This document shows, piece after piece, positions 44,919 to 52,477 of a stretch of DNA of 64,000 bases (its first letter is position 1; each line of letters opens with the position of its first letter). Both the position numbers and the translations under genes were made by a program. Source of the DNA: Rikenellaceae bacterium (GTDB lineage Bacteria; Bacteroidota; Bacteroidia; Bacteroidales; Rikenellaceae); the NCBI GenBank assembly GCA_902363575.1, contig CABJAJ010000005.1:152227-216226 (forward strand), in the 5' to 3' direction. A model generated the notes under the pieces. That model did no database searches. It was not told the DNA's origin and saw only the letters and a list, made by a program, of their open reading frames with translations.

Positions 44919-44949
44919 AAAGGGACGAACTGTTGAAGTTCGTCCCTTT
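44919..44949 (+). terminator. Terminator of dps
   Basis: AAAGGGACGAAC / GTTCGTCCCTTT, 12 bp stem with loop TGTTGAA, followed by CGTTTC. Confidence 0.8.
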
Positions 44950-45037
44950 CGTTTCACTCCGCTCTGGCCGTTCCGGAGCCGCGCGGCCGGGACAGCTCTC
45001 CGACCGAAAGGGACCTCACAGCGGCGACGGCTCCCTG

Positions 45038-45622
45038 TCAGCGTTTGCGGGCCGCGGGTTTCTTGCGCCGCACCGACCAGCCGAATCGGTCGATCATGCG
45101 CCCCAACTCGTAATAGGCACCGTGCATATAGACGATCGGGCGGGCCTGCTCGAGAGCGAACCTCCCGGTCGCAGGGTCGATGTAACGGTCGTCGGCTAAT
45201 ACGGCGACCACCTCGGCCAGAAACATATCGTGCGTCCCCAGCGGGATGATCTGCCGCACCCGACATTCGATGCTCAGGGGCGCCTCCTCGACCGTGGGAG
45301 CGGCGACCACCGACGCCCGGCCGGGGGTGAGCCCCATTCGGGCGAACTTGTCGCCGTCGCGCCCCGAACGCACGCCGCACCAGTCGGTCGCCCGCGCCAG
45401 GTCAGCCGTGGTGAGGTTGATGACGAACTCACCCGTGCGCCGGATGATCCCGTAGGAGTGGCGTTCGGGCCGCACCGACACATAGCACATCGGCGGGTCG
45501 GTGCAGACCGTGCCCGTCCATGCGACGGTCAGCAGGTTATACTCCTCGGGCACGGCGCCGCAGCTCACCAGCACGGCGGGCAGCGGATAGATCATCGTCC
45601 CGGGTTTCCAGCGTTCTTTCAT
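45038..45622 (-). CDS. Flavin reductase-like (FMN-binding split barrel) protein
   Basis: A 194-residue protein starting MKERWKPGTMIYPLPAVLVS. It has the flavin-reductase domain pattern: NLLTVAWTGTVCTDPPMCYV, RTGEFVINLTT, DKFARMGLTPG and ECRVRQIIPLGTHDMFLAEV. These proteins bind FMN and reduce it with NAD(P)H or act as flavoprotein oxidoreductases. The basic tail RRKKPAARKR is unusual. Divergent from the DHOD-like gene. Confidence 0.9.
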   Translation of the reverse strand: MKERWKPGTMIYPLPAVLVSCGAVPEEYNLLTVAWTGTVCTDPPMCYVSVRPERHSYGIIRRTGEFVINLTTADLARATDWCGVRSGRDGDKFARMGLTPGRASVVAAPTVEEAPLSIECRVRQIIPLGTHDMFLAEVVAVLADDRYIDPATGRFALEQARPIVYMHGAYYELGRMIDRFGWSVRRKKPAARKR

Positions 45623-45746
45623 GGTCGTTCTGACGTTTTGCCGCGCGAAGCGGCGAATCCGGTACAAAAATAGGCAAAAAAAACGCATCCGCCGGGATTC
45701 GCCCGATTTTTGGAGCCCTCGCCCGAACAACCTTAAACCCGCAACC

Positions 45747-46721
45747 ATGCGCACCCAATACCTCGGGCTGGAACTCGACAGCCCCGTCGTGGTCGGCAGC
45801 TCGCCCTATACGGCCGCGCTCCCCGCCATCCAACGCTGCGCCGAAGCCGGCGCCGGCGCCGTCGTGCTCAAATCCGTCTTCGAGGAGCAGATTCTCCACG
45901 AAGCCTCCGCGCTGGCGGCCTGCGCCGACTCCCCCTACGGGGATGCCGACACCTACCTCGAACGCTACCTCGGCGACGACTACCGGGGCCGCTTCCTCAG
46001 GCTGGTGCGGCAGGCGCGCGAGTCCGTCGCGATTCCCGTGATCGCCAGCATCAACTGCGTGGCCGACCACGACAGCTGGATCGACTACGCCGCGCAGATG
46101 GCCGACGCCGGCGCCTCGGCCCTCGAGCTCAACATCTTCCTCCACCCGTTCGACCGTTTCACCCCTTCGCGCGAACTGGAGAACCGCTACGCCGCAATCG
46201 CCGCCAAAGTCGTGCAGGCGGTGCGGATTCCCGTCTCGGTCAAGCTGCCGATGCGGCTGACCAACCTCTTCGCCACGGCCGACATCCTGCGCAGCTTCGG
46301 CGTGCAGGGCGCGGTGCTGTTCAACCGTTTCTTCGAGCCCGACGTGGACATCGAACGGATGGAGTTCGTCGAGGGGCCGGCCTTCAGCCACCCCTCGGAA
46401 CTGAGGAACATCCTGCGCACGGCCGCCCTCTTCACGGGGCTCGTGCCGCAGCTCGACCTGGCCGTTTCGACGGGCGTGCACGACGGCGCCGCCGTGGTCA
46501 AGGCGCTGCTTTGCGGCGCCCGGGTCGCTCAGGTCTGCACGGCCATCCACCTCCACGGCTTCAAGGCGATCGGACGGATGAACGACTTTCTTGCACGCTG
46601 GGCCGAGCGCCACGGCTTCGGCGAGATCGGGGAGTTCCGCGGCCACCTCAACTTCATCAACTCCTCCTCGCCCCTGTTCCAGCGCGTGCAGTACATGAAA
46701 TATTTTCCTTCCCAGGAGTGA
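45747..46721 (+). CDS. Dihydroorotate dehydrogenase-like protein
   Basis: A 324-residue TIM-barrel FMN protein starting MRTQYLGLELDSPVVVGSSP. FMN/phosphate-binding features include VIASINC, ALELNIF, VSVKLP, GAVLFNRFFEPDVD and the late VSTGVHDGAAVVKALLCGA. It lacks the tight pyrimidine-substrate motif (NxSxPN) of true PyrD: the position reads LNIFLHP. Bacteroidetes commonly carry this second DHOD-like protein; its substrate is unknown. A short leader separates it from the divergent flavin reductase gene. Confidence 0.85.
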   Translation: MRTQYLGLELDSPVVVGSSPYTAALPAIQRCAEAGAGAVVLKSVFEEQILHEASALAACADSPYGDADTYLERYLGDDYRGRFLRLVRQARESVAIPVIASINCVADHDSWIDYAAQMADAGASALELNIFLHPFDRFTPSRELENRYAAIAAKVVQAVRIPVSVKLPMRLTNLFATADILRSFGVQGAVLFNRFFEPDVDIERMEFVEGPAFSHPSELRNILRTAALFTGLVPQLDLAVSTGVHDGAAVVKALLCGARVAQVCTAIHLHGFKAIGRMNDFLARWAERHGFGEIGEFRGHLNFINSSSPLFQRVQYMKYFPSQE

Positions 46722-46879
46722 CGCCGCCCGCACCGGACGCCCGCTTTCCGCATCCGCTCCGGACAGGCGCCCGCCAGCATTCCGGACAAGCGCCGCCACG
46801 TTCTTCGGCACGTGCAAAGAACGGCCCGCCCGCATATGCGAAAATTCGCTATCTTTGATCCGAACAACCTTGCAATCCT

Positions 46880-47821
46880 ATGGAAAACCGCATCACTTCC
46901 CTTTTCGGCATCCGCTTCCCGATCGTCTCGGGCGGCATGGTCTGGTGCAGCGGCTGGCGGCTGGCCGCCGCCGTCAGTCGGGCCGGCGGCCTCGGTCTGA
47001 TCGGCTCGGGTTCGATGACCCCCGACCTGCTGAGGGAACACATCCGCAAATGCCGCACGGCCGCAGACCGGCCGTTCGGGGTCAATGTCCCGCTGACCTA
47101 CCGCTATGCCGATGCGATCATGGAGGTCGTGATCGCGGAGCGCGTGCCCGTGGTCTTCACCTCCGCCGGCAGCCCACGCACATGGACCGCGCGGCTGCAC
47201 GACGCGGGCTGCAAAGTCGCCCACGTGGTCGGCAGCGCCGCCTTCGCCCTCAAATGCCGGGACGCCGGGGTCGATGCCGTCGTTGCCGAAGGTTTCGAGG
47301 CGGGCGGCCACAACGCACGCGAGGAGACCGCCACGATGCCGCTTATCCCCGACGTGCGGCAGGCCGTCGGACTGCCGCTGATCGCCGCCGGCGGCATCGC
47401 CACGGGCGCGGGGATGCTGGCGGCCTTCGCGCTGGGAGCCGAGGGGGTGCAGATGGGCACCCGCTTCGCCCTGACGCGCGAAAGCTCGGCCAGCGAAGCC
47501 TTCAAACAACTCTGCACGGGTCTCGGGGAGGGCGACACCATGCTCGCGCTCAAGAAACTCAGCCCCACGCGGCTCGTGAAAAACGACTTCTTCCGGCTCG
47601 TTGCGGAAGCCGAGGCGCGGGGCGCTTCGGCGGACGAACTGCTGGAGCTGATCGGGAGCGGCCGTCCCCGGCGGGGCATCTTCGAGGGCGACCTGAGCGG
47701 CGGAGAGCTCGAAATCGGGCAGGTGGCCGCGCTCGTGCGCGACCTGCCTCCGGCCGGGGAGGTCGTCGCCCGCACGATGGCGGAATACCGCGAACGGCTG
47801 CGAAGCCTTCCCGAGCTGTAA
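46880..47821 (+). CDS. Nitronate monooxygenase / FabK-like FMN oxidoreductase
   Basis: A 313-residue protein. Opening TSLFGIRFPIVSGGMVW and AVSRAGGLGLIGSGSM, FMN-binding FEAGGHNAREETATMPLIP, and LIAAGGIATGAGMLAAFALG then GVQMGTRFA are typical of the 2-nitropropane dioxygenase / enoyl-ACP reductase II superfamily. The two activities cannot be separated safely by eye. A -7 box TATCTTTG at 46850-46857 ends 22 bases upstream. It lies close to a DHOD-like flavoprotein gene but has its own promoter. Confidence 0.88.
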   Translation: MENRITSLFGIRFPIVSGGMVWCSGWRLAAAVSRAGGLGLIGSGSMTPDLLREHIRKCRTAADRPFGVNVPLTYRYADAIMEVVIAERVPVVFTSAGSPRTWTARLHDAGCKVAHVVGSAAFALKCRDAGVDAVVAEGFEAGGHNAREETATMPLIPDVRQAVGLPLIAAGGIATGAGMLAAFALGAEGVQMGTRFALTRESSASEAFKQLCTGLGEGDTMLALKKLSPTRLVKNDFFRLVAEAEARGASADELLELIGSGRPRRGIFEGDLSGGELEIGQVAALVRDLPPAGEVVARTMAEYRERLRSLPEL

Positions 47822-47881
47822 TACGATGGAAACCGCGCGGAAGTCCCGCGCGACGCTTCCGGGCGGGAAAGGCCGCAACCG

Positions 47882-48634
47882 TCACCAAAGGGGATTCTCC
47901 TTTTCCCAGATTCGGGTCACGCCGCAATAGGTGATTTCGACCCGGCCATTCCCCACATAAAGCGCTTCCGCCACATCGTCGGCATCCTCTGCATCGTTAT
48001 GTGACCGGATGGTGAGCGAGCCGCCGTACAGCGGCATCCCTTTCTGACCGAGATACTCTACCGGGGTTTCGATCGCATATTCGACCTGCAAACAGGGCAC
48101 GGCTCTTCCCCGGCAGAGGCCGTGTCCCGCAACAAACGACAAAAGCGGTTGCGCAATGCTCCCATTCACACGCACCTCCGTCACCGACGACACTGCGAAT
48201 CGCCCATCCACGCCGTCCGCGTGCATCATCCAGCGGTCCTCCCCATCGGGTAACACGGTGAAAGTCATCTGGGTGCCGGCCTGCGACCACTCCACCCGCC
48301 ACCTGGCATCCGGCTCGTCGAGCAGTTTTCCGTCGCGCATATCGAAAGTCCAGACGCCCGTATCCAGGACAATGCGCCAAAAGCCCGCATCGCCGACGAT
48401 AAGTTCGTTCGGGAAAAAGGCCTCCCGCACCTCCGCTTTTCCCTCTGGGGTCGTCTGACGACAATAGGCATCCAGTCCGGCTACGCGGCGGGCTGCCTCA
48501 CGGTCGGCCTCCAACGAACCGTCGGCATAGCTGAAAAGCAGCCATCCGGCCTCCGTGGGCCTGTGATCTTCCGAAAAGCAACAGCACCCGGCCCACAGCA
48601 GGGCGATGAAGATGGCCGACAACGCACGTTTCAT
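47882..48634 (-). CDS. Exported lipoprotein, unknown function
   Basis: A 250-residue product with lipoprotein signal MKRALSAIFIALLWAGCCC. The mature part is beta-rich (WLLFSYADGSLEADREAARR, FWRIVLDTGVWTFDMRDG) with paired Cys near the C-terminus; no family recognised. Its start overlaps the stop of the upstream barrel protein gene by 4 bases, so the pair is translationally coupled and may work together at the outer membrane. Confidence 0.78.
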   Translation of the reverse strand: MKRALSAIFIALLWAGCCCFSEDHRPTEAGWLLFSYADGSLEADREAARRVAGLDAYCRQTTPEGKAEVREAFFPNELIVGDAGFWRIVLDTGVWTFDMRDGKLLDEPDARWRVEWSQAGTQMTFTVLPDGEDRWMMHADGVDGRFAVSSVTEVRVNGSIAQPLLSFVAGHGLCRGRAVPCLQVEYAIETPVEYLGQKGMPLYGGSLTIRSHNDAEDADDVAEALYVGNGRVEITYCGVTRIWEKENPLW

Positions 48635-49410
48635 AACTCTTTCTCTTTTTTCGCACCTATTTTGCAGCCTATTCCGACCGCGACAGCTCCCCGTGCCCCC
48701 AATCCGATCTCGGTACTGAGGAAAACACGCCTGCCGAACTGGAATCCGAACAACGTGAGCTGACAGGCGAAATGAACCGCAGAGTCGTATTTCCGATCGA
48801 AGAAACCCCGACGAAACGCCGCCTGCATCCCGAATTCCATACCGGAGTAAAGCCGCAGGGACGGACGGTTCGTCCACAGGATCCGCACCAGCGGCATAAC
48901 GCATAGCTGATGTTCGCTCAACGAGCGGGAGAAGGTGATCTCGTTCATTTTCAACTTGTCGAAGTACCGGATATAGGCAAGCGAAACGCCCACTTCCCAA
49001 CGGTACGAAAGCCGGCAGGTGTAAACCAGCGCGAGCGACCCGCCGCTGCGACGTCCGAAACAGTCTTCCGTGTATTTACCGTGCAGCAATTCGTAAGCGG
49101 GATTGCTCCGGTCCAGGTCGCACCAGGGGATATAATCCCCCTCGTTAATCAGGGGAGCGACTCCATAGGTCAGCGACAGGCTGTGACGGGGAGCGGTCGC
49201 CACATACTGCCTTTCCTCAGCCCGCATCCGCAACCTCCGGGCACGGGAGCGGCTCCGGACCAACTCGTCGAACTGCCTCGGCGATAGGTCGATGATCCCC
49301 GCACTGTCGGTCGGGAGCGGCTGAAAGGCCGCAACCTCGGGTTCGTGAGCCGCAACCGGCAAAATGATACAGGCCAGGACAAACATCCCGCACAACCGGA
49401 TTCGTCGCAT
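48631..49410 (-). CDS. Predicted outer membrane beta-barrel protein
   Basis: A 259-residue product from MRRIRLCGMFVLACIILPVA (a start 13 codons upstream is possible). After the signal peptide and a helical linker, alternating strands such as GSLALVYTCRLSYRWEVGVS and LRLYSGMEFGMQAAF suggest a small barrel. It ends GCKIGAKKEKEL rather than in an aromatic residue, which is atypical. It precedes and overlaps the lipoprotein gene. TATCTTTC in the leader is a weak -7 box. Confidence 0.7.
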   Translation of the reverse strand: MRRIRLCGMFVLACIILPVAAHEPEVAAFQPLPTDSAGIIDLSPRQFDELVRSRSRARRLRMRAEERQYVATAPRHSLSLTYGVAPLINEGDYIPWCDLDRSNPAYELLHGKYTEDCFGRRSGGSLALVYTCRLSYRWEVGVSLAYIRYFDKLKMNEITFSRSLSEHQLCVMPLVRILWTNRPSLRLYSGMEFGMQAAFRRGFFDRKYDSAVHFACQLTLFGFQFGRRVFLSTEIGLGARGAVAVGIGCKIGAKKEKEL

Positions 49411-49811
49411 CTGTCGCAAATTTTCTGAAAGATAGGAAATAATCCGCAACCCTACAACCCGGATTCACGATCCCCGCGACTTTTCGTCCGACGAATCCCC
49501 TTGCCGCCCGCACGATCATCCCCTGACGCGGTTCGGCATGCACGCACAAACGGTTGTTTCATCTGCCGTCGTCGATGCGGACGGGACGCACAGGGCGAGC
49601 AGTTGTGCGAACCTGTCCAACCGTGAGCGGGAAACGCCCAATACGGAACAAGGGATAGGAAGTCCCGTATCGCCCGAACCGCCCCGTATAGTCGCGAAAT
49701 CCCTCGGCAGGGAAACTATCTTCAGACGAACGCCCCACAACGGGCAGGTCTCAGGCAAAGGACCCGCAACGGCCAGAGTTTCGGTTATCCGTGACAAGGC
49801 CGCCCTGCGAT
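49411..49811. other. Gap with no intact gene
   Basis: A minus-strand frame of 93 codons (49797-49516) is open but has no recognisable similarity. It may be the frameshifted continuation of the fragment at 49812-49974. Confidence 0.5.
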
Positions 49812-49974
49812 AGGGGGGGGGTGTTCTTCGGTGGTGCGGAGCCAGCCGAGCAAGTCGGCGATCAGGAACGGAACACGCCCGGCGTCGGGGGCATAGTGAA
49901 TGACTGTGTCCCCCAACGGGATGATACGCGCTTCACCTCCATCGGGCGAGTTGGCCTGCCAATAATTTCCGGTT
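49812..49974 (-). pseudogene. Remnant resembling the N-terminal region of a Fic protein
   Basis: Between an in-frame TGA (49977-49975) and a run of eight C on this strand (49820-49813), the frame reads TGNYWQANSPDGG, then IIPLGDTVIHYAPDAG, then RVPFLIADLLGWLRTTEEHP. The last part resembles the helix before the Fic motif (VPxLMxDLLxWLxxxxEHPLI). No Fic motif HPFxxGNGR follows in any frame. Either a decayed fragment or chance similarity. Confidence 0.35.
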
Positions 49975-50098
49975 CAGCGGAATTGGAAAACACCTTCCGG
50001 GCAGAACACACAGCACGAACCGTAAAACCGGCGAACAGTGCTGCTTCACTCAACTATAATATAGGTATCGAAATATTCAAAAAAAACACGAACGAATA

Positions 50099-50130
50099 TT
50101 TGGTTTATAATATAAACTACTTTATATTTG
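50099..50130 (+). promoter_or_regulatory. Promoter of the DUF2141 gene
   Basis: TTTG at 50099-50102, 20 bases, TATATTTG at 50123-50130. The -7 box ends 112 bases before the start codon, giving a long leader. Confidence 0.75.
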
Positions 50131-50242
50131 CATAGGATTTGAAAGGGAAACAGCCGGAGAGCGATCCGAAGCCCGCAGCGAAACGGGGGTGGATGCCGCC
50201 GACAACTCCCGACCGATTCCGAAACCAATAAAACCGAGAGCC

Positions 50243-50614
50243 ATGAAAACCACGAAAATCCTGCTCACGCTCGCAGCCGTCGCGCTGAGCGTCGTCGCTG
50301 CGGCGAAAGAGCTTACCGTAACCGTCCGCAACGTCCGCAGCGCCGACGGAAGCATCCTGACCATGCTGCGCATCCCCGGACAGCAACCCCTCTATGCGAA
50401 AACCCCTGCCGGGGCGGGCACGGTGACGGTGCGCTTCGAGGGAATCGAAGGCGACGAAGCCGGCGTATGGATTATCCACGATGAAAACGGCAACTACCAG
50501 ATGGATATGCGCGAGAACGGCGGCCCCGCCGAAGGGTATGCGACCCGCGACTGCCTGCTGCCCGACGAGCGGAATACGGTGGAAATCGACCTCACCTACC
50601 CCGAATCCGTGTAG
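50243..50614 (+). CDS. Exported DUF2141 protein
   Basis: A 123-residue product starting MKTTKILLTLAAVALSVVAA, a signal peptide. The mature domain has the DUF2141 pattern: LTVTVRNVRSADGSILTML, then GTVTVRFEGIEGDEAGVWII, HDENGNYQMD and GGPAEGYAT. Small beta-sandwich protein of the cell envelope, function unknown. Single-gene unit with its own promoter. Confidence 0.88.
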   Translation: MKTTKILLTLAAVALSVVAAAKELTVTVRNVRSADGSILTMLRIPGQQPLYAKTPAGAGTVTVRFEGIEGDEAGVWIIHDENGNYQMDMRENGGPAEGYATRDCLLPDERNTVEIDLTYPESV

Positions 50615-50953
50615 CGCCGCTGGGGGTGTCAGGAGTGGCCTGAACAACGCGGACGAGCCGGGAATCGGCCTCGCAAGCCGAAAGGTCGCCATCCACCAAT
50701 CAGGAAACCGAACGGACAGAAAGAACGGACGAGAGGACGGGCACAGAATGAAACGCGGACGCTCGGCAGGCAGGACGATTCTGACAACCACCCGTCTGCG
50801 GCCCACCGGCAAACGTCCGGGCAGCAACCGGAAAAAACTCCCTCGGGATGGCCGAGTAACGGGCCGCGAAGAGCGAACGACGGGCGATCCGACCGAAGCA
50901 CGGCCGAATCCCGAAAGAAAACGAAAAAACCGCAACATCAATCCGACAACATC
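50615..50953. other. Gap without a supportable gene
   Basis: GC-rich sequence with recurring short ACGGACGA/GGACAG-like words but no regular repeat; no convincing reading frame or promoter. Confidence 0.55.
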
Positions 50954-51547
50954 ATGGAAGAGAAACAATTGAACAGCGAGGAGAGCCTCGAACTGATTAC
51001 ACGCATGATCCGACAGACGCGCTCGCGCGTCGAACGCAACGCAGCACAGCCGTTTTTGGTGATGGGCTACCTGACCGTCGCCGTCTCTATAGCGGTATGG
51101 TTCGCCCTGCGGGCCACGCACAACCCCATCTGGCATCTGCTCTGGTTCGTCATTCCGATCGCGGGCCTCTTTTACAACGGGATCGTGCGCCGTGCGAACC
51201 GGGAAAAGGCGGTCACTACCTACATCGACCGCGTGGTGGGCTACGTCTGGTGGGTATTCGGCAGCGCAGCGGTGCTCTGCTCCCTGCTCTCGTTCTTCGT
51301 GCGGCTGGATATCTTGTTCATCATCCTGCTGCTGATGGGGCTTGCGACAGCCCTCACGGGGCTGGTCACCCGCTTCCGCCTCTGCGTGGTATCGGGCATG
51401 GTTTCGGCCCTCCTGCTGGCCCCGGTCTGCCTTTTCGTAGGGGGAATAGACCAATGCCTGATCTTCGCCGCCGTCTTTGCGGTGATGATGGTCATACCGG
51501 GCCATATCCTGGATTTCAAATGTCGCCGCCTATGTTCCGGGAACTGA
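50954..51547 (+). CDS. Integral membrane protein paired with a winged-helix regulator
   Basis: A 197-residue protein starting MEEKQLNSEESLELITRMIR. After a soluble helical N-terminus, five or six membrane spans follow (for example FLVMGYLTVAVSIAVWFAL and AALLSF-like segments) ending HILDFKCRRLCSGN. The pairing of such a protein with a small winged-helix regulator is a frequent Bacteroidetes cassette. The regulator gene overlaps its 3' end by 16 bases. Role unknown. Confidence 0.82.
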   Translation: MEEKQLNSEESLELITRMIRQTRSRVERNAAQPFLVMGYLTVAVSIAVWFALRATHNPIWHLLWFVIPIAGLFYNGIVRRANREKAVTTYIDRVVGYVWWVFGSAAVLCSLLSFFVRLDILFIILLLMGLATALTGLVTRFRLCVVSGMVSALLLAPVCLFVGGIDQCLIFAAVFAVMMVIPGHILDFKCRRLCSGN

Positions 51548-51816
51548 ATCCGCTGCTCCACTCCGAACTGCGGCTGGCCGTGATGTCCCTGCTGCTGGGG
51601 GCCGAGAGCGCCGACTTCGTCTATCTGCGCGAGCAGACGGGCGCGAGCGCGGGCAACCTGAGCGTGCAGATCGACAAGCTGGCCAAGGCGGGATACATCG
51701 AAGTCGAAAAATCGTTCCGGGGGCGGATGCCCCGCACCACCTGCCGGATCACGCAGGCGGGGCTGGAAGCCTTCGAGCAATACGTCGAGGCGATCTCGGG
51801 CTACATCCGCAAATAA
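51532..51816 (+). CDS. Winged-helix transcriptional regulator
   Basis: A 94-residue protein starting MFRELNPLLHSELRLAVMSL; an ATG four codons upstream (51520) is also possible. The fold is a MarR-like winged helix: recognition region REQTGASAGNLSVQIDKLAK, then IEVEKSFRGRMPRTTCRITQ as the wing. It resembles PaaX/ArsR-like one-domain regulators that repress their partner gene. It overlaps the membrane protein gene, so the two are cotranscribed and probably autoregulated. Confidence 0.86.
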   Translation: MFRELNPLLHSELRLAVMSLLLGAESADFVYLREQTGASAGNLSVQIDKLAKAGYIEVEKSFRGRMPRTTCRITQAGLEAFEQYVEAISGYIRK

Positions 51817-51924
51817 CCGCGGCCGGGAGAGCGCCCGCAACGGGATCGGCAGGAGAATCGACAGGAAAGAACGACAGCAGGAAATCGGCAGACACGTTTC
51901 CCGGGAACACCTGTCCGTCATTCT

Positions 51925-51956
51925 AAGCCCGGAATCCCGAATGGGATTCCGGGCTT
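51925..51956 (+). terminator. Terminator after the winged-helix gene
   Basis: AAGCCCGGAATCCC / GGGATTCCGGGCTT, a perfect 14 bp stem with loop GAAT, followed by TATT. Confidence 0.85.
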
Positions 51957-52059
51957 TATTCTCCGGCCGCCCATCCGCGGAAGGACAGGCCCGCCGGAAT
52001 GTAGCCCGACTCCGCAACCCATCCGCACCGGCCGACGAAAACCGACCGCGCCGGGACTG

Positions 52060-52440
52060 CTCGGACAGACTGCCGGACAGAACAGTCGAACAGGACAGTC
52101 GGACAGGACAATCGGACGTACCAGCCGGACAGGACAACCGGACAGACAACCGGACAGACAACCGGACAGACAACCGGACAGGACAACCGGACAGGACAAC
52201 CGGACAGACAGCCGGACAGGACAGCCGGACAGGACAGTCGGACGTACCTGCCGAAAAAAAATATGCACGAACCAGCCGGACAGAATGTCGGTAAAGACAG
52301 CCGGACAGGACAGTCGGACGTACCAACCGGACAGACCACCGGAAAAGACCACGGACAGGTCAATTGGACAGGACAATCGGACGTACCAGCCCGACAGACT
52401 GTCGGAAAAGACAGCCGGACAGACAGCCGGACAAAGAAGC
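52060..52440. repeat. GGACAG-based repeat array with a four-copy 27 bp core
   Basis: Dense repetition of CCGGACAGACAA and CCGGACAGGACA units. Four longer units of the form GGACAGTCGGACGTACCAGC occur near 52100, 52228, 52301 and 52366. The array lies between a terminator and the stop codon of the AsmA-like gene. Confidence 0.9.
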
Positions 52441-52477
52441 CGGGCCGGTACCAACGGACCGAAGGCGTTTGCCGAGG

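Noticed and set aside
49744-49772. Glycine-riboswitch-like words (TCTCAGGCAAAGGAC)
   Set aside because: Only the 3' half resembles the consensus; the paired upstream aptamer half is absent and no glycine-related gene follows.
52060-52440. CRISPR array
   Set aside because: Repeat units are variable in length and sequence, adjacent with no unique spacers of constant length, and there are no cas genes.
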